From positions 1 through 37,972 of the forward strand of contig MHOK01000001.1 in assembly GCA_001820055.1 (NCBI GenBank): a DNA stretch of 37,972 nt, read 5' to 3'. This document shows, one piece after another, positions 1 through 7,595 of this stretch (position 1 is its first letter; the number at the start of each line of letters is the position of its first letter). Origin of the DNA: Candidatus Spechtbacteria bacterium RIFCSPLOWO2_12_FULL_38_22 (GTDB taxonomy: Bacteria; Patescibacteriota; Minisyncoccia; Spechtbacterales; 2-12-FULL-38-22). Below the pieces are notes generated by a model. That model ran no database searches, was not told where the DNA came from, and was given only the letters and a program-made list of their open reading frames with translations. The position numbers were made by a program, and so were the translations under genes.

Positions 1-68
1 TAGCTCAGTCGGTTTAGAGCACGGAGCTTATACCTCCGCGGTCCTTGGTTCGAGTCCAAGCACGCCCA
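1..68 (+). tRNA. tRNA-Ile(UAU), 5' end cut by window edge
   Basis: The window opens at U8 of a tRNA; the first seven acceptor bases lie outside. D-arm, a CGGAG/CTCCG anticodon stem, loop CTTATAC, a five-base variable region, a CTTGG/CCAAG T-stem and acceptor CACGCCC follow in order. The loop gives anticodon UAU, which reads the rare Ile codon AUA. The discriminator is A68 and CCA is not encoded. A small ORF starts two bases later. Confidence 0.9.
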
Positions 69-69
69 C

Positions 70-273
70 ATGGGATTTAAAATAGGAATAAAAATTAGCC
101 TTATAGGAACAGCCATCGAAGCGGTAGGAATGGTTTTAGATATTCTTCACCATCTTGAAATTGGTCTAAAAACCTCTGAAGGATTATTGACCTTAAACCA
201 CATTCTTATTTTTATTGGGTTCATTATAAATTTTATTGGTGTTTTAATAACCTTAAAGTCCAGAGTAAAATAA
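70..273 (+). CDS. small two-helix membrane protein, unknown
   Basis: A 67-residue hydrophobic protein that I do not recognise. Two membrane segments are visible, roughly residues 7-27 and 44-62, with a short polar loop (HHLEIGLKTSEG) between them and a basic end (KSRVK). The ATG starts two bases after the tRNA-Ile discriminator, so there is no room for a ribosome-binding site; translation would have to begin on RNA released by tRNA 3' processing. The stop is followed at once by the direct repeat that flanks the GIY-YIG pseudogene. The clean membrane pattern argues for a real gene, but the length and position leave doubt. Confidence 0.5.
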   Translation: MGFKIGIKISLIGTAIEAVGMVLDILHHLEIGLKTSEGLLTLNHILIFIGFIINFIGVLITLKSRVK

Positions 274-572
274 GGGCGTTTAGCCCCTCACATGCAATAA
301 TAAAATGTATTATGTGTATATAATAAGAAGTAAAAAAGATACTAGTTTGTACACTGGTTATACTAATAATTTGAAAAGGCGTTTTGTTGAGCACAACGAT
401 ATGTTAAACATTTCTACAAAGCACAAGGCACCTTTCCAACTTATTTATTACGAAGCCTATTTATCTAAGTGACGCAAAGCATCGTGAAAAACAATTGAAA
501 CGTTTTGCAGGTTCTATGGTGCATTTAAAAAAGAGGCTTCGTAATACTTTAAGCATGTGAGGGGCGTTTAGC
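274..572. repeat. direct and inverted repeats framing the GIY-YIG pseudogene at tRNA-Val
   Basis: GGGCGTTTAGC occurs at 274-284 and again at 562-572, where it forms the 5' end of tRNA-Val. Just inside, CCCCTCACATGC at 284-295 is the exact inverse of GCATGTGAGGGG at 553-564. The GIY-YIG pseudogene lies between them. The arrangement looks like an element that inserted at the tRNA 5' end and left a copy of the first 11 bases upstream. The direct repeat is short; the added 12-bp inverted repeat makes chance less likely. Confidence 0.6.
305..560 (+). pseudogene. GIY-YIG nuclease-domain protein, frameshifted
   Basis: Translation from ATG 305 gives MYYVYIIRSKKDTSLYTGYT, the GIY and YIG strands of the family, then LKRRFVEHN with the usual Arg, then LIYYEAYLSK before a TGA at 470-472. 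One base later, in the frame beginning at 471, the family resumes with DAKHREKQLKRF and runs to a TGA at 558-560. One base inserted (or two lost) near 470 would account for this. The joined product would be about 85 residues, normal for single-domain GIY-YIG proteins of this type. The stop lies one base before tRNA-Val. A sequencing error or programmed shift cannot be excluded. A related intact gene lies at 36755-37060. Confidence 0.8.
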
Positions 573-635
573 TCAGTTGGTTAGAGTGCCTCGACGACAT
601 CGAGAAGGTCGGAGGTTCGAGTCCTCCAACGCCCA
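562..635 (+). tRNA. tRNA-Val(GAC) with C33
   Basis: A 74-nt cloverleaf: acceptor GGGCGTT/AACGCCC, D-arm, T-stem GGAGG/CCTCC, discriminator A, no encoded CCA. The anticodon stem is CCTCG/CGAGA (outermost C-A mismatch) with loop ACGACAT, giving anticodon GAC. Position 33 is C instead of the near-universal U, which is odd. The gene's first 11 bases are duplicated at 274-284 on the far side of the GIY-YIG pseudogene. Confidence 0.85.
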
Positions 636-648
636 CTGGGTTTAATAT

Positions 649-684
649 CAGGAGAGCCGCGGTAACATCTCTCTCCTGCGCCTT
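649..684 (+). terminator. possible terminator after tRNA-Val
   Basis: CAGGAGAG (649-656) and CTCTCCTG (671-678) form an 8-bp stem with a 14-base loop, followed by CGCCTTTTATTT. The U-run is imperfect. Confidence 0.45.
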
Positions 685-767
685 TTATTTCATTGCGGGT
701 TTTGGAATGACAAGTACTAGAGACTTGTTACTCCAAAGCTCCGATAATGTGTTGGAGTGAATAGTGA

Positions 768-1078
768 GCCGGACTAGCTCATTGGTAGAGCGTTGCCCTG
801 GATTCTTCGGGGCCTCTAATAGTAATATTGGATGTAAAAATTGGGTGAATTCGGGGAAACCCCGACATAATGTCGGGACAATTCCGAGCCAAGCCAAAAA
901 GGGTATAAGTTTTTTGGAAGGTGTAGAGACTAGTGAGTGAGTCCCAACAATAATCTCACATTTAGCGCCCAACTCCGTACCCCCGAGAGAACGGAGATGA
1001 TATAGTCCAATCCCTAAAGTAATTTAGGAGTTAAGGAAGAGGCAAGCGTACCCAGTTCGATTCTGGGGTCCGGCACCA
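768..1078 (+). tRNA. tRNA-Phe(GAA), split by a group I intron; CCA encoded
   Basis: Exon 1 is 768-799 and exon 2 is 1036-1075, followed by an encoded CCA (1076-1078). Joined, they give a canonical 72-base body: acceptor GCCGGAC/GTCCGGC, D-stem GCTC/GAGC, anticodon stem TTGCC/GGCAA with loop CTGAAGA, T-stem CCCAG/CTGGG and A73. The anticodon is GAA (Phe). The break lies between U33 and G34. The splice sites are fixed by two pairings inside the intron, described under that entry. This is the only tRNA-Phe in the window. Confidence 0.9.
800..1035 (+). ncRNA. group I self-splicing intron in tRNA-Phe
   Basis: A 236-nt intron without an ORF. Near its 5' end the internal guide sequence UCUUC (804-808) GGGGC (809-813) pairs both exons: GGGGC with exon-1 GCCCU, giving the required U-G wobble at the splice site (P1), and UCUUC with exon-2 GAAGA (P10). 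The last base, G1035, fits the terminal guanosine. Inside are stretches matching the conserved core of tRNA-Leu-type introns: GAAACCCC near 855, CCGAGCCAAGCC near 885, GGTGTAGAGACT near 920, and GATATAGTCC near 1000 (S element). A CCTAAA/TTTAGG hairpin (P9) precedes the 3' site. The core resembles subgroup IC3, but the subgroup was not tested. Confidence 0.92.
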
Positions 1079-1143
1079 AAACAGAATACATACTTTGCGA
1101 TATAGCGCGGACCTGCCCGCCGAAGCTCGCAAAGCGAGCGTAA

Positions 1144-1215
1144 GCGGGTGTCGTATAGTGGCTATTATACTGCCTTGCCAAGGCAGAAACGAGGGTTCGA
1201 TTCCCTTCACCCGCT
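1144..1215 (+). tRNA. tRNA-Gly(GCC)
   Basis: Acceptor GCGGGTG/CACCCGC, anticodon stem CTGCC/GGCAG, loop TTGCCAA (anticodon GCC), T-stem GAGGG/CCCTT and discriminator T. CCA is not encoded. A GCTCGC/GCGAGC hairpin precedes it. Confidence 0.93.
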
Positions 1216-1217
1216 CA

Positions 1218-1263
1218 AAAATAAATAACTCATCCGCCAGCTGGCCGATGAGTTATTTATTTT
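1218..1263. terminator. bidirectional terminator after tRNA-Gly
   Basis: A perfect 17-bp stem (1218-1234 with 1247-1263) closes a 12-base loop that itself contains CGCCAGCTGGCC, a version of the CCAGCTGG palindrome seen elsewhere in the window. The AT-rich lower stem supplies a U-run on both strands. Confidence 0.75.
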
Positions 1264-1350
1264 AAGCATAAGCAGTGCTAAACTAAAAAGGTAGGAAGAA
1301 AAAATGTAATCCGCCTACGCGCAAGGCTGTGGCAGGATTTTATTTTCTAA

Positions 1351-2391
<1,041 letters not shown>

Positions 2392-2436
2392 TATTTTGCT
2401 AAAATTTAGGGGTAGCAGGAGGATGGATAGTTGGTA

Positions 2437-2465
2437 TTGACAAGTGTCTATTTTAATGCTATAAT
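2437..2465 (+). promoter_or_regulatory. consensus sigma70-type promoter
   Basis: TTGACA (2437-2442), a 17-base spacer and TATAAT (2460-2465): a perfect match to consensus. It serves the 3D-domain gene 82 bases downstream, but a terminator-like hairpin lies immediately after the predicted start. Confidence 0.85.
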
Positions 2466-2473
2466 ACATATAT

Positions 2474-2497
2474 ATCTCCGAAAAACGGAGATTTTTT
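2474..2497 (+). terminator. terminator-like leader hairpin right after a promoter
   Basis: ATCTCCG and CGGAGAT pair around an A5 loop and are followed by T6. With initiation near 2472 the hairpin would sit at the very 5' end of the transcript. It could end read-through from trpS, act as an attenuator, or cap the leader. Confidence 0.6.
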
Positions 2498-2547
2498 AAT
2501 GCATATTTAATAACTCGCCAGCTGGCGTAAAATTAAAACAAAAAAAT

Positions 2548-3147
2548 ATGATTAGTAAACAAATTACCCTTTTGCATAAGTGGGAGAGGGGAAAACAGTT
2601 GAAATTTGATTTTGAGGATAATAGTATCCAAATAGAAAAATTTAAGCCCCTTGGGGTTGTCAGCAAAACTTTGTTGGTAGTGATAATGGTGTCAGTTTTA
2701 TTTTCTGCTCATTTTGCTCTCGCTTACGATGGAAATATGCCAAAGTTAGTAACTTGGTTAAACACAGAACAAGATCCAACGATATTACAAGACGAGCAAT
2801 CGCAAGAACCAGTTACTCCTGTTGCGCCAATACAAGAGCCAGATAGAGTTGTGCGAAGTTATTGGATGCCTGTAACAGCGTATTCATCTACACCGGATCA
2901 AACTGACTCTTCTCCCTTTATTACAGCAAATGGTACCCGCGTACGGGAAGGAATAATTGCTGCAAACTTTTTACCGTTTGGTACGAAAGTTAAAATACCA
3001 TCTATGTTCGGAGACAGAGTATTTGTGGTACAGGACAGAATGAACGCGCGGTATTGGCATCGTGTGGATATATGGATGCCAACCAGAGCTCAAGCGTTGC
3101 AGTTTGGAGTAAGAACATTACAAATTGAGATAATACAAGAAACCTAA
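2548..3147 (+). CDS. membrane-anchored 3D-domain (double-psi beta-barrel) protein
   Basis: A 199-residue protein with one hydrophobic segment near residues 37-59 (VVSKTLLVVIMVSVLFSAHF) ending in ALA, so a signal peptide or anchor. A Pro/Gln-rich linker follows, then a 3D domain from about residue 105: VTAYSSTPDQTD, FITANGTRV, GIIAANFLPFGTKVKIP, VVQDRMN, HRVDIWM. The Asp residues in QDRMN and VDIWM are the conserved acidic ones of this fold, which is found in lytic transglycosylase-like and Rpf/YocH-type cell-wall proteins. A role in peptidoglycan remodelling outside the membrane is inferred. It has a consensus promoter but no Shine-Dalgarno sequence. Its last codons lie inside the terminator stem. 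Confidence 0.85.
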   Translation: MISKQITLLHKWERGKQLKFDFEDNSIQIEKFKPLGVVSKTLLVVIMVSVLFSAHFALAYDGNMPKLVTWLNTEQDPTILQDEQSQEPVTPVAPIQEPDRVVRSYWMPVTAYSSTPDQTDSSPFITANGTRVREGIIAANFLPFGTKVKIPSMFGDRVFVVQDRMNARYWHRVDIWMPTRAQALQFGVRTLQIEIIQET

Positions 3148-3191
3148 AAGAAAAACTGCCTCAATGAGGCAGTTTTTCTTTTAGGTTTCTT
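3137..3191. terminator. 26-bp perfect inverted repeat, bidirectional terminator
   Basis: Positions 3137-3162 are the exact reverse complement of 3166-3191, with a loop of only three bases (AAT). The core is CTGCCTC/GAGGCAG flanked by A/T runs, so it can terminate both the 3D-domain gene (+) and ftsH (-). The left arm includes that gene's last codons and its TAA. Confidence 0.85.
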
Positions 3192-3210
3192 GGCTATGCG
3201 ACGAGTATTA

Positions 3211-5061
3211 TTACGCGGGAGTTAGCATTAACTTATCAAATTCCTTTCTTTCAATGACTTCTTTTTTTATTAAATAGTCTGCAATTTGTCTTAATTTATT
3301 TTTTTTCTGAGTAAGCACTTGTTTTGCGGTTTTGTAAGCGTCTTTTATAAAGCGCTCTACTTCCTGATCTATTTTGTGGGCAATTTCTTCTGAATAGTTT
3401 CTGGTTTCACCGAGTTCTTTTCCCAAAAATACCATTTCTTCCCTATCGCCAAATGTTACTGGGCCCAACTTTGTACTCATTCCATATCTTGTTACTAGTC
3501 TACGCGCTAAGTCGGAGGCCCTTTTTAAATCATCTGAGGCTCCAGTGGATACTTGTTTGAATGTAAGTTGCTCGGCTGTGTATCCACCCAACAAAACCGC
3601 AAGCTCTGCCAAAAAGTGTGTTTTTGTTTGGAAACTTGTTTCTTCATCTGGAACTTTTAGTGTATATCCACCGGCTCTGCCTCGGCTTATGATAGATATT
3701 TTATGTACAGGGTCGCTATCCGGTAAAGTTGTTGCTAAAAGAGCATGACCCGCTTCATGGTATGCGGCTATTTTTTTATCTTGGCTGCTGTAAACTTTAC
3801 TGCGTCTTTCGGGACCCAGCATCACTTTTTCTATAGAATCATACAAATCTTGTTGGCGAATTGTTTTTTGGCGCCTACGTGTTGCAAATATTGCCGCTTC
3901 ATTCATGAGATTTGATAAGTCGGCTCCGGAAAACCCAGGCGTTCTTGCGGCCAACTCTTTTAACGCAACATTTGTAGCTAGTGGTTTGCCCTTTGAGTGT
4001 AGTAATAAAATTTCTTCACGCGTTTTTATATCAGGAAAGTCTATTATTATTCGTCTGTCAAAGCGCCCTGGGCGAAGTAGGGCAGGGTCTAAAACGTCTG
4101 GACGGTTCGTAGCGGCAATTATAATAATACTTGTATCTTGTTCAAATCCATCCATTTCGCTTAAAATTTGATTTAGTGTTTGTTCTCTTTCGTCGTTTCC
4201 TCCTCCAAGTCCTGCTCCACGCAAGCGTCCTACCGCGTCTATTTCGTCTATAAATATTATGGCTGGAGCATTCTTTTTTGCGGTTTCAAATAAATCGCGT
4301 ACACGAGCCGCTCCAACACCAACAAACATTTCTACGAATTCCGAGCCACTTATGGAGTAAAATGGAACTCCTGCCTCCCCGCTAATCGCGCGAGCCAAAA
4401 GAGTTTTTCCGGTTCCCGGAGGTCCCATCATCATTACTCCTTTTGGAATACGCGCGCCCATCTTTAAAAACTTTTGAGGTGTTTTTAAAAATTCTACTAT
4501 TTCTTTTAATTCTTCTTTTATTTCCTCTTCTCCGGCAACATCTACAAAGGTTACTTTCTGTTTTTTACCCTGCGCACCTCCAAACAATTTTGCTTTTGCT
4601 TTACCAAAACTAAAGGCTTGATTTGCGCCACGCTGCGCGCCACGCATCATAAACCAAAGGAAAAACCCTATTATTAGGAACGGAAATATAAATGGCAAAA
4701 GAGTCGCAGCCCAAAATAGAAAGCCGTCTTCTGCCTTAAGTTCTAAATTAACTGCGGCAAGTTTATCTTTGTCCACATTATAATTAAATAATGATTGCGT
4801 CAAAGACGCTTCGGGTTCTTTGCGGCTTTTAAGTTTGGTATCATCTTGCAAGGTTATGCTTAAGTTATTTACTTCAACAATAATGTTTTTAACTTCTCCC
4901 GTATTTATTTTTTCTACCAGCGTGCTAAGAGAAATACTTTCCACTTCTTCAAACGGAGAATAAAAAAGCGACGCGAAACTGGTTATAATCGTAAAGACTA
5001 AAATCACGAGAAACACGTTTTTTATTATGGGTTTAGTTTTCATATTACTTTTTTTTATCAT
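3211..5061 (-). CDS. ftsH: ATP-dependent zinc metalloprotease FtsH
   Basis: A membrane-anchored AAA+ protease that degrades misfolded membrane proteins and regulatory proteins; 616 residues, normal length. Order of parts: membrane segment (about 13-33), extracytoplasmic domain, second membrane segment (116-138), AAA+ module with Walker A GPPGTGKT (213-220), Walker B IIFIDE (268-273) and the second region of homology (NRPD to PGRFDRR, 319-337), then the protease with zinc motif HEAGH (435-439). All catalytic residues are present. A second ATG lies six codons in. No Shine-Dalgarno sequence is seen. A strong terminator for the GC-rich gene lies upstream, so ftsH is probably expressed alone. Confidence 0.98.
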   Translation of the reverse strand: MIKKSNMKTKPIIKNVFLVILVFTIITSFASLFYSPFEEVESISLSTLVEKINTGEVKNIIVEVNNLSITLQDDTKLKSRKEPEASLTQSLFNYNVDKDKLAAVNLELKAEDGFLFWAATLLPFIFPFLIIGFFLWFMMRGAQRGANQAFSFGKAKAKLFGGAQGKKQKVTFVDVAGEEEIKEELKEIVEFLKTPQKFLKMGARIPKGVMMMGPPGTGKTLLARAISGEAGVPFYSISGSEFVEMFVGVGAARVRDLFETAKKNAPAIIFIDEIDAVGRLRGAGLGGGNDEREQTLNQILSEMDGFEQDTSIIIIAATNRPDVLDPALLRPGRFDRRIIIDFPDIKTREEILLLHSKGKPLATNVALKELAARTPGFSGADLSNLMNEAAIFATRRRQKTIRQQDLYDSIEKVMLGPERRSKVYSSQDKKIAAYHEAGHALLATTLPDSDPVHKISIISRGRAGGYTLKVPDEETSFQTKTHFLAELAVLLGGYTAEQLTFKQVSTGASDDLKRASDLARRLVTRYGMSTKLGPVTFGDREEMVFLGKELGETRNYSEEIAHKIDQEVERFIKDAYKTAKQVLTQKKNKLRQIADYLIKKEVIERKEFDKLMLTPA

Positions 5062-5182
5062 TTGTTATTTAGTTATTTTATCCGCCTTAGCTCGCGCCAA
5101 GCGAGACAGATTATCTCGTTGCTTAATACTTATTATTTTATCATAAAATAAATTTATAACATATTGTTTGTTTTATTTCAAC

Positions 5183-5207
5183 AAAAAACCGATCGGATTG
5201 CGATCGG
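5183..5207 (-). terminator. intrinsic terminator of the GC-rich gene
   Basis: Read on the minus strand: CCGATCG, a five-base loop, CGATCGG, then T6. It lies between the GC-rich gene and ftsH. Confidence 0.85.
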
Positions 5208-5222
5208 AGTGTGATTGGTGGT

Positions 5223-5255
5223 CCCGGGGGGTTGCGCGTAGCGCAACCCCCCGGG
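5223..5255. repeat. GC-rich 15-bp perfect inverted repeat, 3-base loop
   Basis: CCCGGGGGGTTGCGC (5223-5237) and its exact reverse complement (5241-5255) flank GTA. On the minus strand it follows the GC-rich gene and precedes its terminator, so it would be a very stable 3'-UTR hairpin. It may protect the 3' end or be a recombination scar. The roughly 90 bases between it and the stop codon hold no other recognisable feature. Confidence 0.8.
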
Positions 5256-5347
5256 ATACACCGTGACGAGTAGGTGAAACTCGAAGAAGATTTTACGTCT
5301 TAGATCAGGCGTCTGGCTCTTCTATGCGCCAGTTGGGAAAGGGGTTG

Positions 5348-6013
5348 TTAGGACTCGTTGGAGTCCGCATCCCCTTCATCCGTGGTCTCGGTGGCGGACA
5401 CTTCATCAGCGCCCTTGCCATCGTTGGCCTTGGCCGCCTCGCGGCGAGCGATTCCGGTTGCCCGGTTGACGCTCGCGACGTTGAGGTATGCGCGCAACGC
5501 GCGCGCGCCCTCTTTGAGGTCGGCTTCATCCATCAACTTGGCTGCCGCTGAAATGGCCTCCTGCCCGGTGTGGGGCTGGAGCCATGCCCTCTTACCGTCG
5601 TCGGAGACAACGGTCTTCACGAGACCAAACTGTTCCAGTCCAGCCGTAGTGAGACCCCCGGCCCTCTTGGCCTTGACGATCGCCGCAACAGCGTGAGCCA
5701 TCGCGGTCATCCGGCAAGCTCTGGCGAGCGCGAAGAGGCCAGCAATGTGCACCTCTTCGTTGAACACTGGAATCACGAGACGCCAAGGCGCTTTGCGCTT
5801 CTCGTCTTCTTCCAACATACCGACGGCCGCCTCGATCTCAGCCCAGACTTCGGGCTGGTCGTCTTGCGGCCGGCGAGTCGTCACCTTCTTGGCGGCGTTG
5901 ATCGCAGCCCAGAAAGGATTGAACTTCTGGCCGTCGCCGTTTTCGCTGGCTTCGACACGTTGCCGTGCGACTCGACGAACGTCGTCCGCCGAGATGCCTG
6001 TGTTGCGTGGCAT
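5348..6013 (-). CDS. GC-rich orphan protein of unknown function
   Basis: A 221-residue soluble, Ala-rich, charged protein that I cannot assign. No membrane segment or signal peptide is seen. The middle holds WRLVIPVFNEEVHIAGLF and an Ala-rich helical region; the C-terminus is acidic and probably disordered (DEGDADSNES). It is far more GC-rich than any neighbour and prefers G/C-ending codons, so recent transfer is likely. Yet it has a complete local expression unit: consensus promoter, leader hairpins (CAGTTGT/ACAACTG and CCCC/CGGGG), Shine-Dalgarno GGGGAGGAAG before the ATG, a GC hairpin and an intrinsic terminator. Several other long frames cross this region, as expected for GC-rich DNA. This frame is chosen because promoter, Shine-Dalgarno and terminator all agree with it. 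Confidence 0.75.
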   Translation of the reverse strand: MPRNTGISADDVRRVARQRVEASENGDGQKFNPFWAAINAAKKVTTRRPQDDQPEVWAEIEAAVGMLEEDEKRKAPWRLVIPVFNEEVHIAGLFALARACRMTAMAHAVAAIVKAKRAGGLTTAGLEQFGLVKTVVSDDGKRAWLQPHTGQEAISAAAKLMDEADLKEGARALRAYLNVASVNRATGIARREAAKANDGKGADEVSATETTDEGDADSNES

Positions 6014-6097
6014 TTGGTACCTGTCTTCCTCCCCGTAAGGGGATGATTTGAGTTTCCGTCTTTTTCTTTTTCAGTTGTTTCACCTACAACTGGATGT

Positions 6098-6126
6098 ATT
6101 ATAGCAAAAATAAAAAAGATTGTCAA
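6098..6126 (-). promoter_or_regulatory. consensus promoter of the GC-rich gene
   Basis: On the minus strand TTGACA (6121-6126), a 17-base spacer and TATAAT (6098-6103), again a perfect consensus. The bases around the -10 (GC before it, ACAT after it) match the promoter at 2437. The promoter DNA is AT-rich like the host, unlike the gene it drives. Confidence 0.85.
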
Positions 6127-6173
6127 TAGCGACAGTCCTTTTTATTTTTAAATTTAGTAATATAGTTATGTAG

Positions 6174-7343
6174 TTACTCTGCTAACTTTAATGCAATTTT
6201 ATATTCGGCTGGGTCTATGCTTGTGATTTCAAATTTATATTTTTTACCCTCTTTTAATTTGTCTTTTAACTCTTGTTCATCTTTGAATTCCGATATATGC
6301 AGGAGTCCTTGTATGCCTTCTTCTATTTTCACTAAGGCTCCGTAAGCGCTTATTTTTGCAACCTCTGCTTCTAGTTGGTCTCCAGCTTTATATTTTTTTT
6401 CTATGCCTTCCCATGGATTATTTTTTAAGGCCTTTAGCGATAAGGAGACTTTTCCATCTTCTGCGATATCTACGATTTTCGCTTTCATTTTGTCTCCAAC
6501 TTTTACTATATCGTGAGGGTCTTCTATCAAACTCCAATCAAGTTCTGATATGTGTATCAAACCTTCAAGCAGGGGATCAAATTTAATAAAAGCTCCAAAG
6601 TCCACAACACCAGTTATTTCTCCCTCAACTTCATCACCAATTTTATATTTACCTAGGGCTATTTGTACGGATTCACTTCCCGCCGCTTTTTCTGAAAATA
6701 TAAGTTTATTTTCTTTCTGGTCCGCGTCCAAAATTTGTACTTGCATTTTTTTACCTATAAAACCTCGCAATTCTTGCAATATCTTATTTTTATCCCCGCC
6801 TTCTACTCTGGGGTAGTGTGCCGGTGCAAGCTGGCTCACGGGCAAAAATCCGCTGACATCTCCCACGACGCCCATCAACCCGCCTTTGTTTGCATCTGTT
6901 ATTTCTATTTCAATAATTTTTTTATTCCTTTGCGATTCTTGTATGTGTTGCCAATTTTTTTCCTGCTTAGCTTCTTTTAAGGATAGTTCCCTGTAACCAT
7001 CTTCGTTTTCAACTTCTATTACTTTGGCAGTCAGTTCATCTCCTGGTTTTAATTTTTTTATTTCATCTTGCGCTTTCAAATATTCGGCTCCATAGACGAC
7101 ACCAGTTCCTATGTGTCCTAGGTCTATATAAAGCACACCTCCTTCTTTATCTATAATTTTACCTTCTACAACATCGCCCTTTTTAGGCAACTGAAATAAA
7201 GATTTGTCAGTTTGCACAACTGATTTCATAGCATTTTTACCTGCCTGACCGGTAGGCAGGCCTGCCTGACCGGTAGGCAGGCCAGCTTGTCGCATGTTAT
7301 TTGATGTAGGCAGGCTTGATTGTTTTGTAGTTATGTCTAACAT
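6174..7343 (-). CDS. rpsA: 30S ribosomal protein S1 (four S1 domains)
   Basis: S1 is an RNA-binding protein that helps the 30S subunit capture mRNA, likely important here because most genes lack Shine-Dalgarno sites. Four S1/OB repeats are visible: from GDVVEGKI (about residue 54), a degenerate second one (GGLMGVVGDVSGFLPVSQL), GDEVEGEITGVVDFGAFIKF, and GDQLEAEVAKISAYGALVKI. The count is lower than the six of Escherichia coli S1 and typical of short S1 forms. Residues 19-36 repeat AGLPTGQ, encoded by two tandem 21-bp palindromes. The native start may therefore be MKSVVQTDKS (about residue 39), with the palindromes in the leader; the long form is kept because the frame is open. Confidence 0.9.
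   Translation of the reverse strand: MLDITTKQSSLPTSNNMRQAGLPTGQAGLPTGQAGKNAMKSVVQTDKSLFQLPKKGDVVEGKIIDKEGGVLYIDLGHIGTGVVYGAEYLKAQDEIKKLKPGDELTAKVIEVENEDGYRELSLKEAKQEKNWQHIQESQRNKKIIEIEITDANKGGLMGVVGDVSGFLPVSQLAPAHYPRVEGGDKNKILQELRGFIGKKMQVQILDADQKENKLIFSEKAAGSESVQIALGKYKIGDEVEGEITGVVDFGAFIKFDPLLEGLIHISELDWSLIEDPHDIVKVGDKMKAKIVDIAEDGKVSLSLKALKNNPWEGIEKKYKAGDQLEAEVAKISAYGALVKIEEGIQGLLHISEFKDEQELKDKLKEGKKYKFEITSIDPAEYKIALKLAE
7240..7281. repeat. tandem pair of 21-bp palindromes inside the rpsA 5' region
   Basis: Two head-to-tail copies of a 21-base unit, 7240-7260 and 7261-7281, each nearly self-complementary around ACCGGT. The period of 21 keeps the frame and is read as LPTGQAG twice on the minus strand. 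A partial copy (TAGGCAGGC) lies near 7308. The unit is related to the CCTGCCTG...CAGGCAGG palindromes at 7529, 36650 and 37892. Confidence 0.9.
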
Positions 7344-7446
7344 AGTCTATAGCATAGCAGAAACTTATAAAACACGCAAGATTTTAATTGAAAGTAGATC
7401 AAAAAAATGATAGAATAAAGTAGTAAAAGATTGCTTCGCCCTCTCT

Positions 7447-7570
7447 AAGTAACAAGTAACAAGTAACAAGTAACTGGTAACTAGTAAAAAAGAACATTTG
7501 CCTTTGGCAAATCAAAAATTACTGATTACCTGCCTGCTGGCAGGCAGGCGAGTTACGGATTACTAGTTAC
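7447..7570. repeat. intergenic repeat cluster (AAGTAAC tandem, palindrome, inverted repeat)
   Basis: Four tandem AAGTAAC units (7447-7474) and two decayed ones are followed by an 11-bp inverted repeat, GTAACTAGTAA (7477-7487) with TTACTAGTTAC (7560-7570). Its loop contains TTTGCC/GGCAAA and the 20-bp palindrome CCTGCCTGCTGGCAGGCAGG (7529-7548). This fills the divergent gap between rpsA and the metallo-hydrolase gene. Confidence 0.8.
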
Positions 7571-7595
7571 TTTTTATGAGGCGTAGCCGAATAAA

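Noticed and set aside
685-972. Minus-strand ORF of 95 codons
   Set aside because: It lies over the tRNA-Phe exon 1 and group I intron on the opposite strand; it is an accidental open frame with no promoter or Shine-Dalgarno site.
5305-6126. Several other long frames in both strands of the GC-rich region
   Set aside because: GC-rich DNA lacks stop codons by chance. Only the 5348-6013 minus frame agrees with the promoter, Shine-Dalgarno and terminator.
7447-7474. CRISPR-like array
   Set aside because: The units are 7-base tandem repeats with no spacers, and no cas gene is present.
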